From Inia geoffrensis (Eukaryota; Chordata; Mammalia; Artiodactyla; Iniidae), in contig CM070918.1 of the NCBI GenBank assembly GCA_036417435.1, positions 34,370,023 through 34,434,022 on the forward strand: a stretch of DNA of 64,000 nt. Reading direction: 5' to 3'. Positions 12,396 to 24,159 of the stretch are shown here, piece after piece. Within the stretch, counting starts at the first letter, position 1; each line of letters begins with the position of its first letter. Position numbers and translations under genes: made by a program. The notes under the pieces were generated by a model, which worked only from the letters and a program-made list of their open reading frames with translations, made no database searches and was not told where the DNA came from.

Positions 12396-13078
12396 TGCAG
12401 TTTTGGACAGAGACGACCTGCTACACTGTTCGTGGGAATGTAAATTGGTGCAGCCACTATGGAGAACAGTATGGAGGTTCCTTAAAAAACTAAAAATAGA
12501 GCTACCATATGATCTAGCAATCCCATTCCTGGGCATATATCTGGAGAAAACCATAATTTGAAGAGATACATGCACCCCAATGTTCATTGCAGCACTATTT
12601 ACAATAGCCAAGACACAGAAACAACTTAAATGTCCATCGACAGATGAACGGATAAAGAAGATGTGAGATATATATATATATATATATATATATGAATATT
12701 ACTCAGCCATAAAAAAGAGTGCAATAAGCCATCTGCAGCAATATGGATGGACCTAGAGATTATTACACTAAGTGAAGTAAGCCAGACAGAGAAAGACAAA
12801 TATCATATGATATCCTTATACGTAGAATCTAAAAAAAAAAAAAAAAAAAAAGATGCAAATAAACTTATCTCCAAAACAGAAGGAGACTCAGATATAGAAG
12901 ACAAACCTATGGTTACCAAAGGGGAAAGGGGGGGGGGTGTGGAGACAGATAAATTAGGAGTTTGGGATTAACATATACACACTACTATATATAAAATAGA
13001 TAAACAACAAGACCTACTGTATAGCACAGGGAACTCTACTTAATATTTTGTAAAAAAAATAATAATAATAAGACTCAG
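12396..13078 (+). mobile_element. L1 3' end, 5'-truncated
   Basis: The end of L1 ORF2 (CAGCCACTATGGAGAACAGT, GCTACCATATGATCTAGCAA) is followed by the 3' UTR and an A/T-rich tail at about 13050-13078. A (TA)n run lies at 12669-12693 inside it. It is younger than the L1M fragments on both sides and may have inserted between them. Confidence 0.85.
12669..12693 (+). repeat. (TA)n microsatellite inside L1
   Basis: About 12 uninterrupted TA units lie at a spot in the L1 3' region that often carries a TA-rich segment, so it probably grew from the L1 sequence itself. Confidence 0.85.
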
Positions 13079-13139
13079 AATTTGGAAAGACAGTTTAAAA
13101 AATTGCCCTTTGCAAATACTGCTATAGTCCACAGAGCAA

Positions 13140-13612
13140 CTTCCCAATGTTCAAAAGCTTGAAAAATATACATAAACCTTATACCTAACCATTTCATTTG
13201 CACATGTGCATCCTAAAATATAATCAGTGATATGAATTAGTGGTTATGGTCAAGGACATTGATTCCAACAATATTTACAATGCAGAAAATTTGGAACTAT
13301 CTAAACATTCAAACAATATGAAATTGGTTACATATATCATAGTATATCCATCACACAAATTTTCTGTGCAGCCATTAAAAATCACATTGGAAAAAATGTT
13401 TCATCACATGGGAAAATGATCATAACATACTAAGTGATAAAGGCAGATTACAAAGCAGTAAGCCCAGTATGATCTCAATTTTGTTAAGGAAGAAAAGAAA
13501 AAGGAAAAGGTCTGAAGGGGTAGATATTCCTGGTGACAATCTTCAGATAGCTCAATTCTTTTTTGTGCTTTTCTGCCCTCTTCAAAATTACTATATTGAT
13601 ATTGATATATTA
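13140..13612 (+). mobile_element. Old L1M-type LINE fragment
   Basis: Diverged L1 3'-end-like sequence (TTTACAATGCAGAAAATTTGG, TGTGCAGCCATTAAAAATCAC) on the + strand runs up to the GATA microsatellite. It may be the continuation of the fragment at 11040-11960, split by the younger L1. Confidence 0.6.
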
Positions 13613-13614
13613 TG

Positions 13615-13711
13615 TAAATGAGAGATAGATAGATGATAGATAGAAAGGGATAGATAGATAGATGATAGATAGATAGATAAGAGATAGATAGGTGATAGAT
13701 AGATGATAGAT

Positions 13712-13756
<45 letters not shown>

Positions 13757-13946
13757 GTGATAGATGATAGATAGATGATAGATTGATAGATAAGAGATTG
13801 ATAGATAGATGATAGGGATAGATAGATAGATAGATGATAGATAGATGATAGGTAGATAGATAGATGATAGATTGATAGATGATAAATGATAGATAGATAG
13901 GTGATAGATAGATAGATAGATAGATAGGTATAGGTAGATGATAGAT
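13615..13946 (+). repeat. (GATA)n microsatellite, 330 bp
   Basis: Long array of GATA/TAGA units with interspersed GATGATAGATAG and GGTGATAG variants. The reverse strand reads as a false Tyr/Leu/Ser/Ile repeat protein. Confidence 0.95.
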
Positions 13947-13989
13947 ACAATAGTACCGCATTCAGAGATGTACTGTGGCAGTTATGCAG

Positions 13990-14480
13990 GTAAGGTTATC
14001 TGCATGACATACTTCCCTGGAATTTAATGGCTTAAAACAATAACCAAGTTATTATTTAATGTGATTATTATTTTTTGTGTCAGCAATTCGAGCAGACCTC
14101 AGACGAGAGATGCTTTTGTTCCATAGGCCATGGACTGGAAGGGTCCCTCCATGGTGTTCGGCTGGCAGCTGGATGGTCTGGAGGGACCAAGAAGGTTCAC
14201 TCATAGTCTGGTCTTCTGGTGGGGTAGTTGGAAGGCTGGTTCAGCCAGGCCCGCTCCCTCTCTGTGTAGTCTCAGGGTTTCTTCACATGGTTTCTCCAGC
14301 TGGCTAGTCGGACTTTTCACAAGGCAGCTCAAGACTCCAAGAAGAAGGAAGTAGAAACCGCCAATCTTCTTAAAGGCTACACCCAGAACTGGCAGAATGT
14401 CACTTCCTCCGCATTCTATTGGTCAAAGAGTTCCAGACAAGCCCAGATGCAAAGTGAGGGGAAACAGACCAATCTCTGAC
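13990..14480. mobile_element. Old LTR/MER-type repeat relic
   Basis: The sequence shares landmarks with the relic at 60615-61080: TAATGGCTTAAAACAATAAC near the start, and CACTTCCTCCGCATTCTATTGG then GATGCAAAGTGAGGGG near the end. The shared order shows that both are copies of one interspersed family, probably LTR-derived. Confidence 0.6.
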
Positions 14481-16479
14481 AAGAGAAGGGTCCAAAAATT
14501 TGTGGCCATGTTTAACACCGCATGATGGCATATTTAAACAGCAGGGAAAAAACCAAAGCCCTTTATACTTAGAGAAAGAACTTAGGCTCAGGATTTCTGC
14601 CTCACCTCTTAACCACACAGATATCACTAAGGAAGCTCTTCTTCATCTGTAAAGTGGGACCTGTAATCATTATGAAGGTACTTTTTCTTTCCTACATGGT
14701 CAAATACTGCACAACTATGAAGGATTGTTTGTGTTAAAAGCCCCACATATAACCCAACAAGGCAGAACGTTCATAAATGGAAATGCCACCTATATTACTG
14801 GCTGCCAAGGATCATAATCAAGCTTTTAGAGATAGCTTTGACTGATATATGACAGTGTTTGCAAACCGCAGCCCTAGTGGCCCACAGGCATGTTTCACCG
14901 GGCTGTTGGATCACATGAAAATCCAAATTCCTGCCTGGGCCCACCGCATTCCTGCCTGGCAGCAGCTGATGGGGCTGAGTAATGGTTGTTCTCTGTTGTG
15001 GAGACAGGGCCTGCTGTTCGGCCAACACTCCACCTCTCACAAAATGCGTGCGTGTGCTAAAACCTGGCCCACTTCGCGCACGTTACTTGACCGTCCCATG
15101 GCCAATTGCACTCGGTACACCTGAAATATAACATGCCCACGTTACTCACGAGTCACAGGAGAGGACAAATGCCTGCTTTCTACTATAGTCTATCCATAGC
15201 TATTTTCAACGTTTGCCCTAAATATCTAATAGCGGATCCATCACGCCCAACAGCCGAGAATGGTTTTGACAAAGATGGTGATGTGGATCCAGGGCTAAAG
15301 GAATATGACAGAAAATGAGGTTGGAAAATGCTGACCCATCCCCTGTGTCAAGCAGTCTTTGAAATCTAGGAACCATGCCCAGGCAAGCCAGGCCCCAAGA
15401 AATCCCCCCTGAGGTCTTCTTGTGGGTAGTATGGGGTTCCTGGATACCGCCGTGCGCCTTGGCCGACTCGGGCCCCCAGAACGTGTGAGATGCCAGCCCT
15501 GTCGCCATTCTCACCACAAACCTGGAATGCATGTCTTCATTTATTTTGAAAAGCTTCAGGACATTTTCCCTCCCAGCTGTTAAACATTAAATGGCAGAGC
15601 TGATAGAGACCGACCCAATGTGACTTTGATTTTTGCATACGCCATGATACTCTCTCTGCTAGAGGAGGTCCTTGGGGGGAGTGGGTCCTTAAAGAGATAG
15701 TCACCAGCCCCCGCCCTCCCCACTCTCCCAAGAAGAAAGAGCCCATGCCTCTCTCTCCACCATCAGCAAGCACAACTGCTTTTAAGTCCAAGGAGTTGTT
15801 TTCTTTTATCACTCATTTTGGCAGTAGAAAAATTACCCTTTGATATCAAAGAAGGCAAGCTTACTAGAAATTATTATTATTATTAGATTAGTAAGAGTGG
15901 TGGTAATAAATTGGACCGAACAAGAGTTGATGTAACGGACCCTCCTGGCCCCAAGCACAGAGCTGTCAGCTCTGCTTAACTTGCCCTTCTCTCTGCCCTG
16001 GGTTATGAGTGCTTGTGTGTCTGTCTCCCTCCCCGCTGGAGTAGTCAGCACCTGGAGGGCACAGGCCTCGTCTTGTTCACTGTTTTACTTCCCAGCCCTC
16101 TGTGGCACAAAGCACTGAGAGGTGCTTAATCAATGCACCAAATAGGATATTCAGGAAAGCCTCAATTAGCTGGAAACCTCATTGAACTGAATTTTATAAA
16201 TGACTCTCTCCTCGAAGGAGGACAAGGCCCACAGGAGGGAAAAAACTCAAGGATTAGATGGTTTCTGTTCTGTTTGGGCTTTTGTCTTTCAAGCATTTTT
16301 AAGGGCTGGCCTGGGGTCTGAACATGTTTAATGCCACACTGGGCACGTCCCCTCCCCAGACCTGGAGAGTAAGTCAGATGCAGGTATGATTGAAGTGAGT
16401 TCCTGTTTGTCCCCGAATTATGTTTGGGGCAGAGACAGGGGGATAGCTTCAGACAATGAATATGGGTTGTCCTGGGGCC
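14481..16479. other. Intergenic DNA, mostly unique
   Basis: No clear repeat other than a short ATT run near 15870-15884. Short ORFs lack family resemblance. 14850-14990 might be an old DNA-transposon piece, but I cannot support it. Confidence 0.5.
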
Positions 16480-17230
16480 TAGGTATTCATTCATTCATTC
16501 ATTTATTCATTCATTCAACAAATGTTCATCCACCACTTACTATACACACTGCTCTAGGCAGTAAAGATATAGCACTGAGCCCCCATGTTCTGGTGAGGAA
16601 CGCAGACAGACAAACGAAGAAACATGTAAACATGTGCTATGTTAAGTGACCCTAAGAACTGCAGAAAATCGAGCAGATTGAGGGAGTAAGGGTAGAGAGT
16701 TCCTTAGAGGAGAGGGGGCTAAGAAAGCCTCTCAGGGAGAGAATGAAACCTACAGATAGCGGGAAGGAGAGTTCCAGGCAGAGCGCCAGGCCAGTGCAAG
16801 GTGAACAGGGCCTGCGAGTTTGGGGAAGGAGACCTGTGTGATGGCCAGGCTGCCGGAAGGACTTGGGCTTTTACTCTGAGACGGTTTTGAACACAGGGAT
16901 AATGGGATCCGGTTTACATCTTAAAAGCGTCACTCTGGCTTTTTTTCTGGGACACAGACTGAGGGGGCAGGAGCAAGAAAGGGAAGGGCAGGTAGGACAC
17001 TGCTGCACGATGCAGGCTGATTGTGACGGTGACCTGGAGTGATGGACATGGTGGGAAAGTTTCCGGGTAGATACCGATGGTAGAGCCAGCAGGATTTGCT
17101 GACGTGGGCTGTGTGTGTTCAGGGTGGCACGGGGGTGTTGAGGAGAAGCCCCCATCTGACTGTGATGAGAGTCAGAGGGTAGTCAAGGGTGACTCCCAGG
17201 TGTGGGCCTGAACACCTGGAGAGCCAGTGT
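16480..17230. repeat. Ancient interspersed repeat, L2/MER-like
   Basis: It starts with an ATTC microsatellite (ATTCATTCATTCATTTATTC) and continues AACAAATGTTCATCCACCAC. Later come GTTCCAGGCAGAGCGCCAGG, AAGCGTCACTCTGGC, GCCAGCAGGATTTGCTGACG and AAGGGTGACTCCCAGGTGTG. These follow the order of a widespread ancient mammalian repeat. The family name is not certain. Confidence 0.6.
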
Positions 17231-18394
17231 GGGAGATGGAGGTGTGGGGTGGGATAGATAAGCTTACCTGCAAATCTAAGCATCTTCTCTTGTAAAGTAA
17301 AATGAGGCCATTGTCAAATTTGAGGGACTGATATCTAAAATGATGAGTGAAAAGATGTGAGTGAAGGCAGATTTTATACCTAGCCTTGCTATATAAAGGT
17401 TATCTTTATTCCCTCATCTTTTTTGTTTGGAATCTGTGCTGCGTTCTTTCAGGGTTTCTTACCTATTGCTTTCAAATCAAAGGGACAAATCAGAATTATG
17501 AGGGGCGTGTAATTCATTACGCAGATGAAGAGTGTAATTCCTGGGCCTGCCCCTGACCTATGAGTTCTCTGGCTAGAGCTGTGGGCTTGTGTAGGTCACA
17601 AAGATCTCCAGGTGTGCTCCGATGGAGAACCGAAGATGTAAAATTTCAGCGAAGATGCAGACATGTGAAGGTGAGAGAGAGTGCCCTGTCTTAGAAGGGT
17701 CTCTGATCTTGGGGGTTAAGACCTGAGTTTAAAGAAATATTATTAGTGTTATTATTATTAACGCTCTATAGTAAGATTCCCCCGAATATCAGAAGAAAAC
17801 ATAGAGGAAGAGGAAGAGTACTTTTACTGTCTATATTAAAGGTGATATTAAAGTGATTTTATATGGGAAAGAATATTATTCTATAGTTTTACTATTTTAT
17901 ATTTATTATTAGAAGTACAATAGACTTATTGTACTTAATGGAATTCAGTAGAAAGTCATAATTTCTGGATATTCAGTAATCATTTTATACTCTTGAAAGA
18001 GTATAAAATGCCACAGCTTTAAAAATTACACGTGTGCCTATGTTTGTGTATGTATATATATATATGTATACATACACATTATAATATGTCAGTGTATCTA
18101 GAAAACAGCAGAAATAACTGAAACTCTAATAATTCATGTGACCTGTATTTTTTAATTTTTATTTAAAAAATTTTGCAAAGTAAATATTTACCAACTGTCC
18201 CCACTACCAAAAGGCAATGGTACTCTTACCTTGGCTGTGAGGTTTTGAATTCCCTAACTCCACCACTGGGGGGTAGTATCTTCCATTACTTTCTCTCTTT
18301 AACACTCATTTCCCCCCGGAATATGGGCACAATGTACACACGGTAATTTTGACGGTATGGACGAAAGCCAGGGCGATGTGTCTTAAATGCCAAC
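17231..18394. other. AT-rich intergenic DNA
   Basis: No recognised repeat. A small inverted pair, TACTCTTGAAAGAGTA, lies at about 17990-18005, and a TATATATGTATACATACA stretch near 18055-18076. Confidence 0.5.
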
Positions 18395-18575
18395 AAATTT
18401 ACTGGGTCTTCTTATCATCTCCATTCAAAAGACGAAGAAACTGACGCTCAGAGAGGTTAAGTGACTTGTGGGAAACCACACAGCTAGAACTGTGCAGAGC
18501 TGGTTCCAAAACTCAGTTCTAACTGCAGGGACCAATTTGCTAACCACAGTGCTATGAACCTCTCTGCATCCAATG
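18395..18575 (-). repeat. MIR relic, reverse
   Basis: CAGAGAGGTTAAGTGACTTG and ACCACACAGCTAGAACTG are MIR core in reverse. Confidence 0.75.
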
Positions 18576-19104
18576 AAATTATTTCAACCTACTGTCAAAA
18601 CTGTCCTAAGGGGAAAGCTGGTCCCTTGAAAGGTTTTTGAAAACTACGAAGTGCTATACAGATATAAGAAGTTTTATTGGTAGTAAAATTGTATCCTGGC
18701 TCTCCCATGTTGCCCTACCAAAATTACATACTCCTTGAGAATGGGGAGCTCTGCCTTCCCCTTTTCTTAGGGAAAGCCCAGCACCCAGTGGGTGCCCCAG
18801 ACACGCTCACTGACGTGCTCATTTGAATTTATCCGCTCTGTGAAATCAGAGGAGCCAGAATCAATTCGGTTGCACTGTATTATTAATGTTGCTGAGATTG
18901 ACACCGGTGTTGAATGCCAGAGGAGCATTCCAGCTGCCTGTCCTCTTGAATAGGCAAAGAAAGAGTGATGAAACAGCTTTGAGTTTCCCCACTGAGGGCC
19001 TGCCTAGCACTGACTCATAACTTCTGTTCAGACTCCACACCAGAACAGGCAGCAAACTCAAGGTGCAACTTCTTATCAACAGCTTCTATGACAACAGCTG
19101 ATAT

Positions 19105-19335
19105 TACAGGGTGTCTACCGGATGCCTGACACCATGCTAAGAAGTTTTCATGCATAAACTTCCTTAGTCTTGCCCACAACATTCTGAGGCAGGAACTACC
19201 ATGGATCATACCAAGTATGATCCTTATTTTATGGCTGAGGTTCAGAGAGGTTAAGTAACTGGCTGATGGTCAAATAGCTGTAAGACATAGAGCTGTGTTT
19301 CAAAGCCTCAGTTGGTAACCTATATGCTTTCCAAC
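19105..19335 (-). repeat. MIR relic, reverse
   Basis: TTCAGAGAGGTTAAGTAACT and GGCTGATGGTCAAATAGCTG mark the reversed MIR core. Confidence 0.75.
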
Positions 19336-20720
19336 CTCTGAAAATCAAAGATGAGTCAATAGGACAATACCTAACCAGTTCACCAAACTCTGGACACCCA
19401 GTAAAAAGCCTAAGATTCAAGGAAATATACAAACCCCCCAAAAAGCTGAGGAATTGATTATACAATCAATCAATCCCCCCCCTCCTCTCTCTCTCTCTCC
19501 ATTAGGACACAAGATATTTCTTCTGTATGTGGACAGTTTGATCAATTTAGTCTGGAATATTCTATTTGTGCACCAGGACATCAAAATGGCAAGTCAGGAG
19601 ATCACTGTTACTTCAACAAATAACAGATTATAAAGCAAGGGATGTCATTTGAGTTATTGAGGTTCAAAAGTATCTCAAGACCCATTTACCATTGAGTTAG
19701 GCCTCAGCACTCTTGGGAAACAATGCCCAGGTAATTATTTTAAATGAGCATTAATTATGTCATTATTAGAAATGGGGAGAAAATGCAATTTCTTTCTGTC
19801 ATTTCTTGATATCTTAACTACAGGAATATTTGCCATGCTATTATAACAAGCCACTGTTCGCATAATGGTGCCCAGGCAATAATACAGAGACATGTACATT
19901 TTCATATGAATATATCATGCCCAACTAATGAGATTGCTCATTTCATAACTTCAGTTCCATTTTTATTATTTCATAAAACTGGAAGTCCTTATCCATTTTA
20001 TGAAAAACACCAAACCTTTGTGAAATTCATTAAATAAGCATAAAAAATTCATTAAACAAGTGAATTGCATTCAGGGCTGCTTTGATGCAAATGCCCTTTA
20101 AGCAATGTAAAACTCCATATTGATTTAACCTTTCATGTTCTGATATTTCCATGTGGATATAAAAAAAAAATTCTTTATTCAGGGAATGAAATTAAGTGCT
20201 GATCCCTTGATCTCCAGCTGGGCAAGATAGATTGGTCAATTTAAGTAGCTGCAGCTGATCAGCAAACAACTGAATTTAAAAGTATTAAGGCATGTCGATA
20301 TTTTAAGTATTGTCACCTGCACATCAGGCAAAGGAAAAATATTATTATTCCAGCTCAATTAAGTTCGTGTTTGCCATCAAGCTGACCTTAGCAGGGCCAC
20401 AGCCCACTGGGCCATGGCTTCATGCCCTTGGAAGTTGACAAGGGCAACAGTGGCAAGATGTAAAACACCAACAATAGCCTGAATTATTCTGAATCTTGTG
20501 GTCAGAGCAACCACAAAATCATTAGCCTGGAGGCACGGTCCCCTTGGGCTGTGTCCCCTCATTAGTGGGAGACAGACAGTGGAGCAAACACTAGTTCAGA
20601 GGGAGAAAGGAGTTTGCCCTTCACTCGAGAAATGCTTCTGGGAACTCTCATTAGGCAAAGAGCACAAGGCAGATTTCAAAGGACTTTAGAGCTGAATGGG
20701 CTCTTGGATTTCCTCTGGCC
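19336..20720. other. Repeat-poor AT-rich block, candidate regulatory DNA
   Basis: From about 19500 to 20560 there is no recognisable repeat. The sequence is AT-rich with several TAAT and ATTA homeodomain-type cores. It begins after a CT-rich run near 19478-19500. Confidence 0.4.
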
Positions 20721-20899
20721 ACTCATTCATTCATTCATTCAACCAGTATGAATTAGATGTCTACTCTTTGAGAAGCATTATGCTTGGTGCTGGGGGCATA
20801 AAGTACAAATAACATAGCAGTAGCCCTAGATGTTCACAGACATACAAGGCGTTTTGCAATGAAAAAGCTGGTCTCAAAAAAAAAATAAAAGTCATTGTT

Positions 20900-21060
20900 A
20901 GATGCCTGAATCACATCTCAGCTCTGCCACTTATTAACTGCATTGTAATTCAACCTCTCTGGGCATCAGCTTCCCTATATTACTACTTCATGAGGCTCTT
21001 GGACCAACTAAATGAGATATTGTATATAAAAGCCCTCAGCAAAGCAGATGGAAGCAGACA
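20900..21060 (+). repeat. MIR relic
   Basis: CAGCTCTGCCACTTATTAAC, CCTCTCTGGGCATCAGCTTC and TATAAAAGCCCTCAGC follow the MIR order. A shorter reversed piece may lie at 21120-21200. Confidence 0.7.
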
Positions 21061-22024
21061 GTGCCTGATAAGTGGCGGCCATCATGACCATCCTCGTCAC
21101 TGCTGTTGTTTCAATCTGGTCTTCTCCAGTTACAGATAAAGAAACCGAGACTTGGAGAACAGAGGTCACATGAAGACCGGGTAGCAGACTGGGATTCACA
21201 GGAAAGTTTTCCATGCCAACAGCGGCCCCCACAGCCTCCTAAGCTGTAGGCTTTGGATTCCAGTTGACGCCTGACTCAAACTGTCTTCCGTGACTGTAAA
21301 ATCCAGAGGTGGAACTACTGAGGCTTCAGGTGAGGTGTGATCCAGGAGCCCAGCGATGTCACCAGAATCCAGCTTCTCTCTCTTGATTTTTCAGCTCCAT
21401 TTGCTTGGTTATGACTCCAACCTCAGCCAGAGTTTCTTCACCCAGTCCTAAGATGGCTTTCAGTAGATTAGAGAGCTTCCTATTTCTTTGTTCATGTCCT
21501 GGAGAGGAAGAATTCTAGCTCAGTATTCCCAAAGACCTGAAAACCAATATAATCAGGCCAACTGAATTCACCCTTCCACTCCTGACCCAATAACTGGAGC
21601 CAGTAGAGGGAATGCATTGACTGGCTCAGCCTGGTCTCACTCACATTCCATCTTGGGCCAGGGGTGCTATCAGCCTGCCCAGAATCACAAAAATCAGAGG
21701 CTGTTGGGAAAGTGGGGGATGGTGGGAAAATGCATGCTAGAGATGTAACCACCAAGGTCCTCAGGCAAACTTAAAAGCCACACAAACACAACACTAAAGG
21801 GTGAGAATTCTGCCATATCTAACCAGTATCCAGAAAAAAACAACAACATGAGAGAGAGCTGAGTCTGGATTCTTAGCAACACACCCTGAACTGTGAACGC
21901 CAAGAGGACAGAGACCATGTTTCTCCTATTCACCAGGATCTCCCCAGGGCGTGGGACTATGCATTTGGGACCATTAAGTATAGTTAGTGGATGTGAGCTG
22001 TCCAATGACCTGGTAGGAGGCTGC

Positions 22025-22185
22025 ATCCCGGCCCTACCACTGACACATGTGAACTCTTATGCAAAGTGGGAATAATTCAGGATGTATCACAGGGTGCTGT
22101 GAGCATCCAGTGAAAGAATATCTGTAAAGCACACAAAAGAAATCTGGCCAATAGGAAGCATCCAAAAGATGCTATCTATTATTAT
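22025..22185 (+). repeat. MIR relic
   Basis: CTACCACTGACACATGTGAA, AAGTGGGAATAATTCAGGAT and CTATCTATTATTATTATC follow the MIR order, heavily diverged. Confidence 0.55.
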
Positions 22186-22234
22186 TATCACTTGGTACTG
22201 TCAGACCTCGCTCTGTGGCTTCAAGGATGCGTCG

Positions 22235-22495
22235 CATTCAGGAAAAGTCGCTGCCTCAAGCATACTTCGCATTGTCTTGACCCAGTAGCTCTGTCACTGA
22301 TGTTCCCCTTCTCCTCAAGACCCAGAGCAAAAGCCACCTTCTCTGTGAGCCCTTTCCCAATTCCCCAAGCCAGAAGCAATCCCCCTTGGCCTCACACTCC
22401 CACAGATCTTTTTCTCCTCTCTCTTTTGGAACCCTTACCACAGTATAATGCTATTTACCCCTTATTTCCCAGGAGGTACTTAGAAAATGTTTGAG
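22235..22495 (+). repeat. L2-like LINE relic
   Basis: AAAGCCACCTTCTCTGTGAG and CCTCACACTCCCACAGATCT resemble the L2 3' portion. Confidence 0.5.
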
Positions 22496-23059
22496 ACAAT
22501 GTATTAAATTCTGCCTGTAGATCAACCCAATCATGGTACTTCAGTAAAAGACATGCGTCAACAGGAGGGAATTCAATCTTTGGGCTTGGAATCAGGGCCT
22601 AGATGTATCTAAAAGTGTGGGCCCCTTGGTTGCCAGGGCTAAAATCTCAACCCAACTAGCTAGCGGAGTGTGTGGAAAGAAGAGAATAAGAGTATTGTTG
22701 TCACAATGGGATGAGGATGTTATTGGTGGAAAGATGCTCACAGACTCAGAGAATATTAAGATTTTTATCGTATCAAGGGACTCAGAAATTTACAGAGATG
22801 TGACACCAAGCAGAAGATAACAACAGCATGTGCCCATCAGGGCCCCAGACTGAAACCACCTGCTTGGATGAAGGATTTCCATTTTAATTTTCACGAGAAA
22901 GGTCAATGGTTAACACCCTTCTGGCTCTCATCTTCCCTGACTCTTTGCAGCCTCTGGCCACTTCCCTGCTCACTTATACCAACACATTCCTGAACTGATA
23001 CACTGAGTGAATTGAAAGTTCATTCTCTGGGACCAGGTCCTAGAAATTGCATTCTTATC

Positions 23060-23175
23060 AAGTGTTTAGCTGCAATAACTCTATGAGACAGGTACTATTG
23101 TCTTCCTCATTTTATAGATAAAGAAACGGAGACAGAAAGAGCAACTAAGTGACTTGCTCTAGATCAAGCGTTAGT
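23060..23175 (-). repeat. MIR relic, reverse
   Basis: GACAGGTACTATTGTCTTCC, TTTATAGATAAAGAAACGGA and CTAAGTGACTTGCTCTAG mark reversed MIR. Confidence 0.7.
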
Positions 23176-23708
23176 CACCATATTTACATGATTCCACACC
23201 CCAACCTCTCACCGCAAATGAGAATCCCCCTTGTTAGGGAACATGGCTGAGTCACAACTTCTGCACTTCATATCATACGGTTCCACTCAGCATCCAATGC
23301 TGATCCACGGAGGTCAGTGGGGTGGGGTTTTGTGAAAACCAGGCTGCTCCCGCTGGAGCTACGTGGCTGAAGTGAGTAGCACTGTTGGGAGGGGCTGAAC
23401 CTACACACCATGGATTTCCAAACAGTAGCGTAAGTCCCAGCTTCTCTATTAGAGTTATGGTAAACTGAAGAGATGAAATATACATGCAAGCCTCCAATGT
23501 TAAAAAAAAAAAAATGATGAGGTGGAAATCATCATTAGGGTTATATGTCATCTTTATGTCATGCTCAATAATAAGGTTGCCTGCTCACTGCCAGGAAGAA
23601 TAAAACAAGAAATGCGCAAGACAGAACCACGTGGATATGCATGGCTTCTGAAGCTGGCAAAGCATGTTGCAGGCAAGGTGTGCCCAAGGAAGCAAGTTAT
23701 CTGCTTTT

Positions 23709-23989
23709 TTATTTTTATTTTGGCCGTGTCGGGTCTTCGTTGTTGCGCGTGGGCTTTCTCCAGTTGCGGAGTGCGGGGGCTACTCTTCGTTGCGCTGCGT
23801 GGGCTTCTCATAGCGGTGGCTTTGGGGGCTCAGTAGTTGTGACTCGCGGCTCTAGAGTGCAGGCTCAGTAGTTGTGGCGCACAGGCTCAGCCGCTCCGTG
23901 GCATGTGGGATCCTCCCAGACCACGGCTCGAACCCGCATCCCCTGCTTTGGCAGGCGGATTCTGAACCACTGCACCACCAGGGAAGTCC
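23709..23989 (-). mobile_element. Long-form CHR SINE, copy 6, reverse orientation
   Basis: This longer subtype, about 280 bases, carries the extra segment TCGGGTCTTCGTTGTTGCG and a CTCAGTAGTTGTGGCGCAC block. It is flanked by an imperfect 15-bp duplication (AAGTTATCTGCTTTT at 23694-23708, AAGTTGTGTGCTTTT at 23990-24004). The mismatches suggest it is older than the short copies. Confidence 0.92.
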
Positions 23990-24159
23990 AAGTTGTGTGC
24001 TTTTGAATCTTAATAACTAAAGCAGGCAAAGCCCATGACTGGCATTACTCGGTTCTTCTCTGCCCTTTGTGTCAGCTGTGTGACTTTGGACAAGTCCCTT
24101 CCCCTCTCTGAGTCTCGGGGTTGGGAGTGAGCAAAGCTAATAAAGCAGCGGTTTTAAAT

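Noticed and set aside
13404..13961. Tyr/Ser/Leu/Ile-rich 185-codon minus strand frame
   Set aside because: It is the GATA microsatellite read in reverse.
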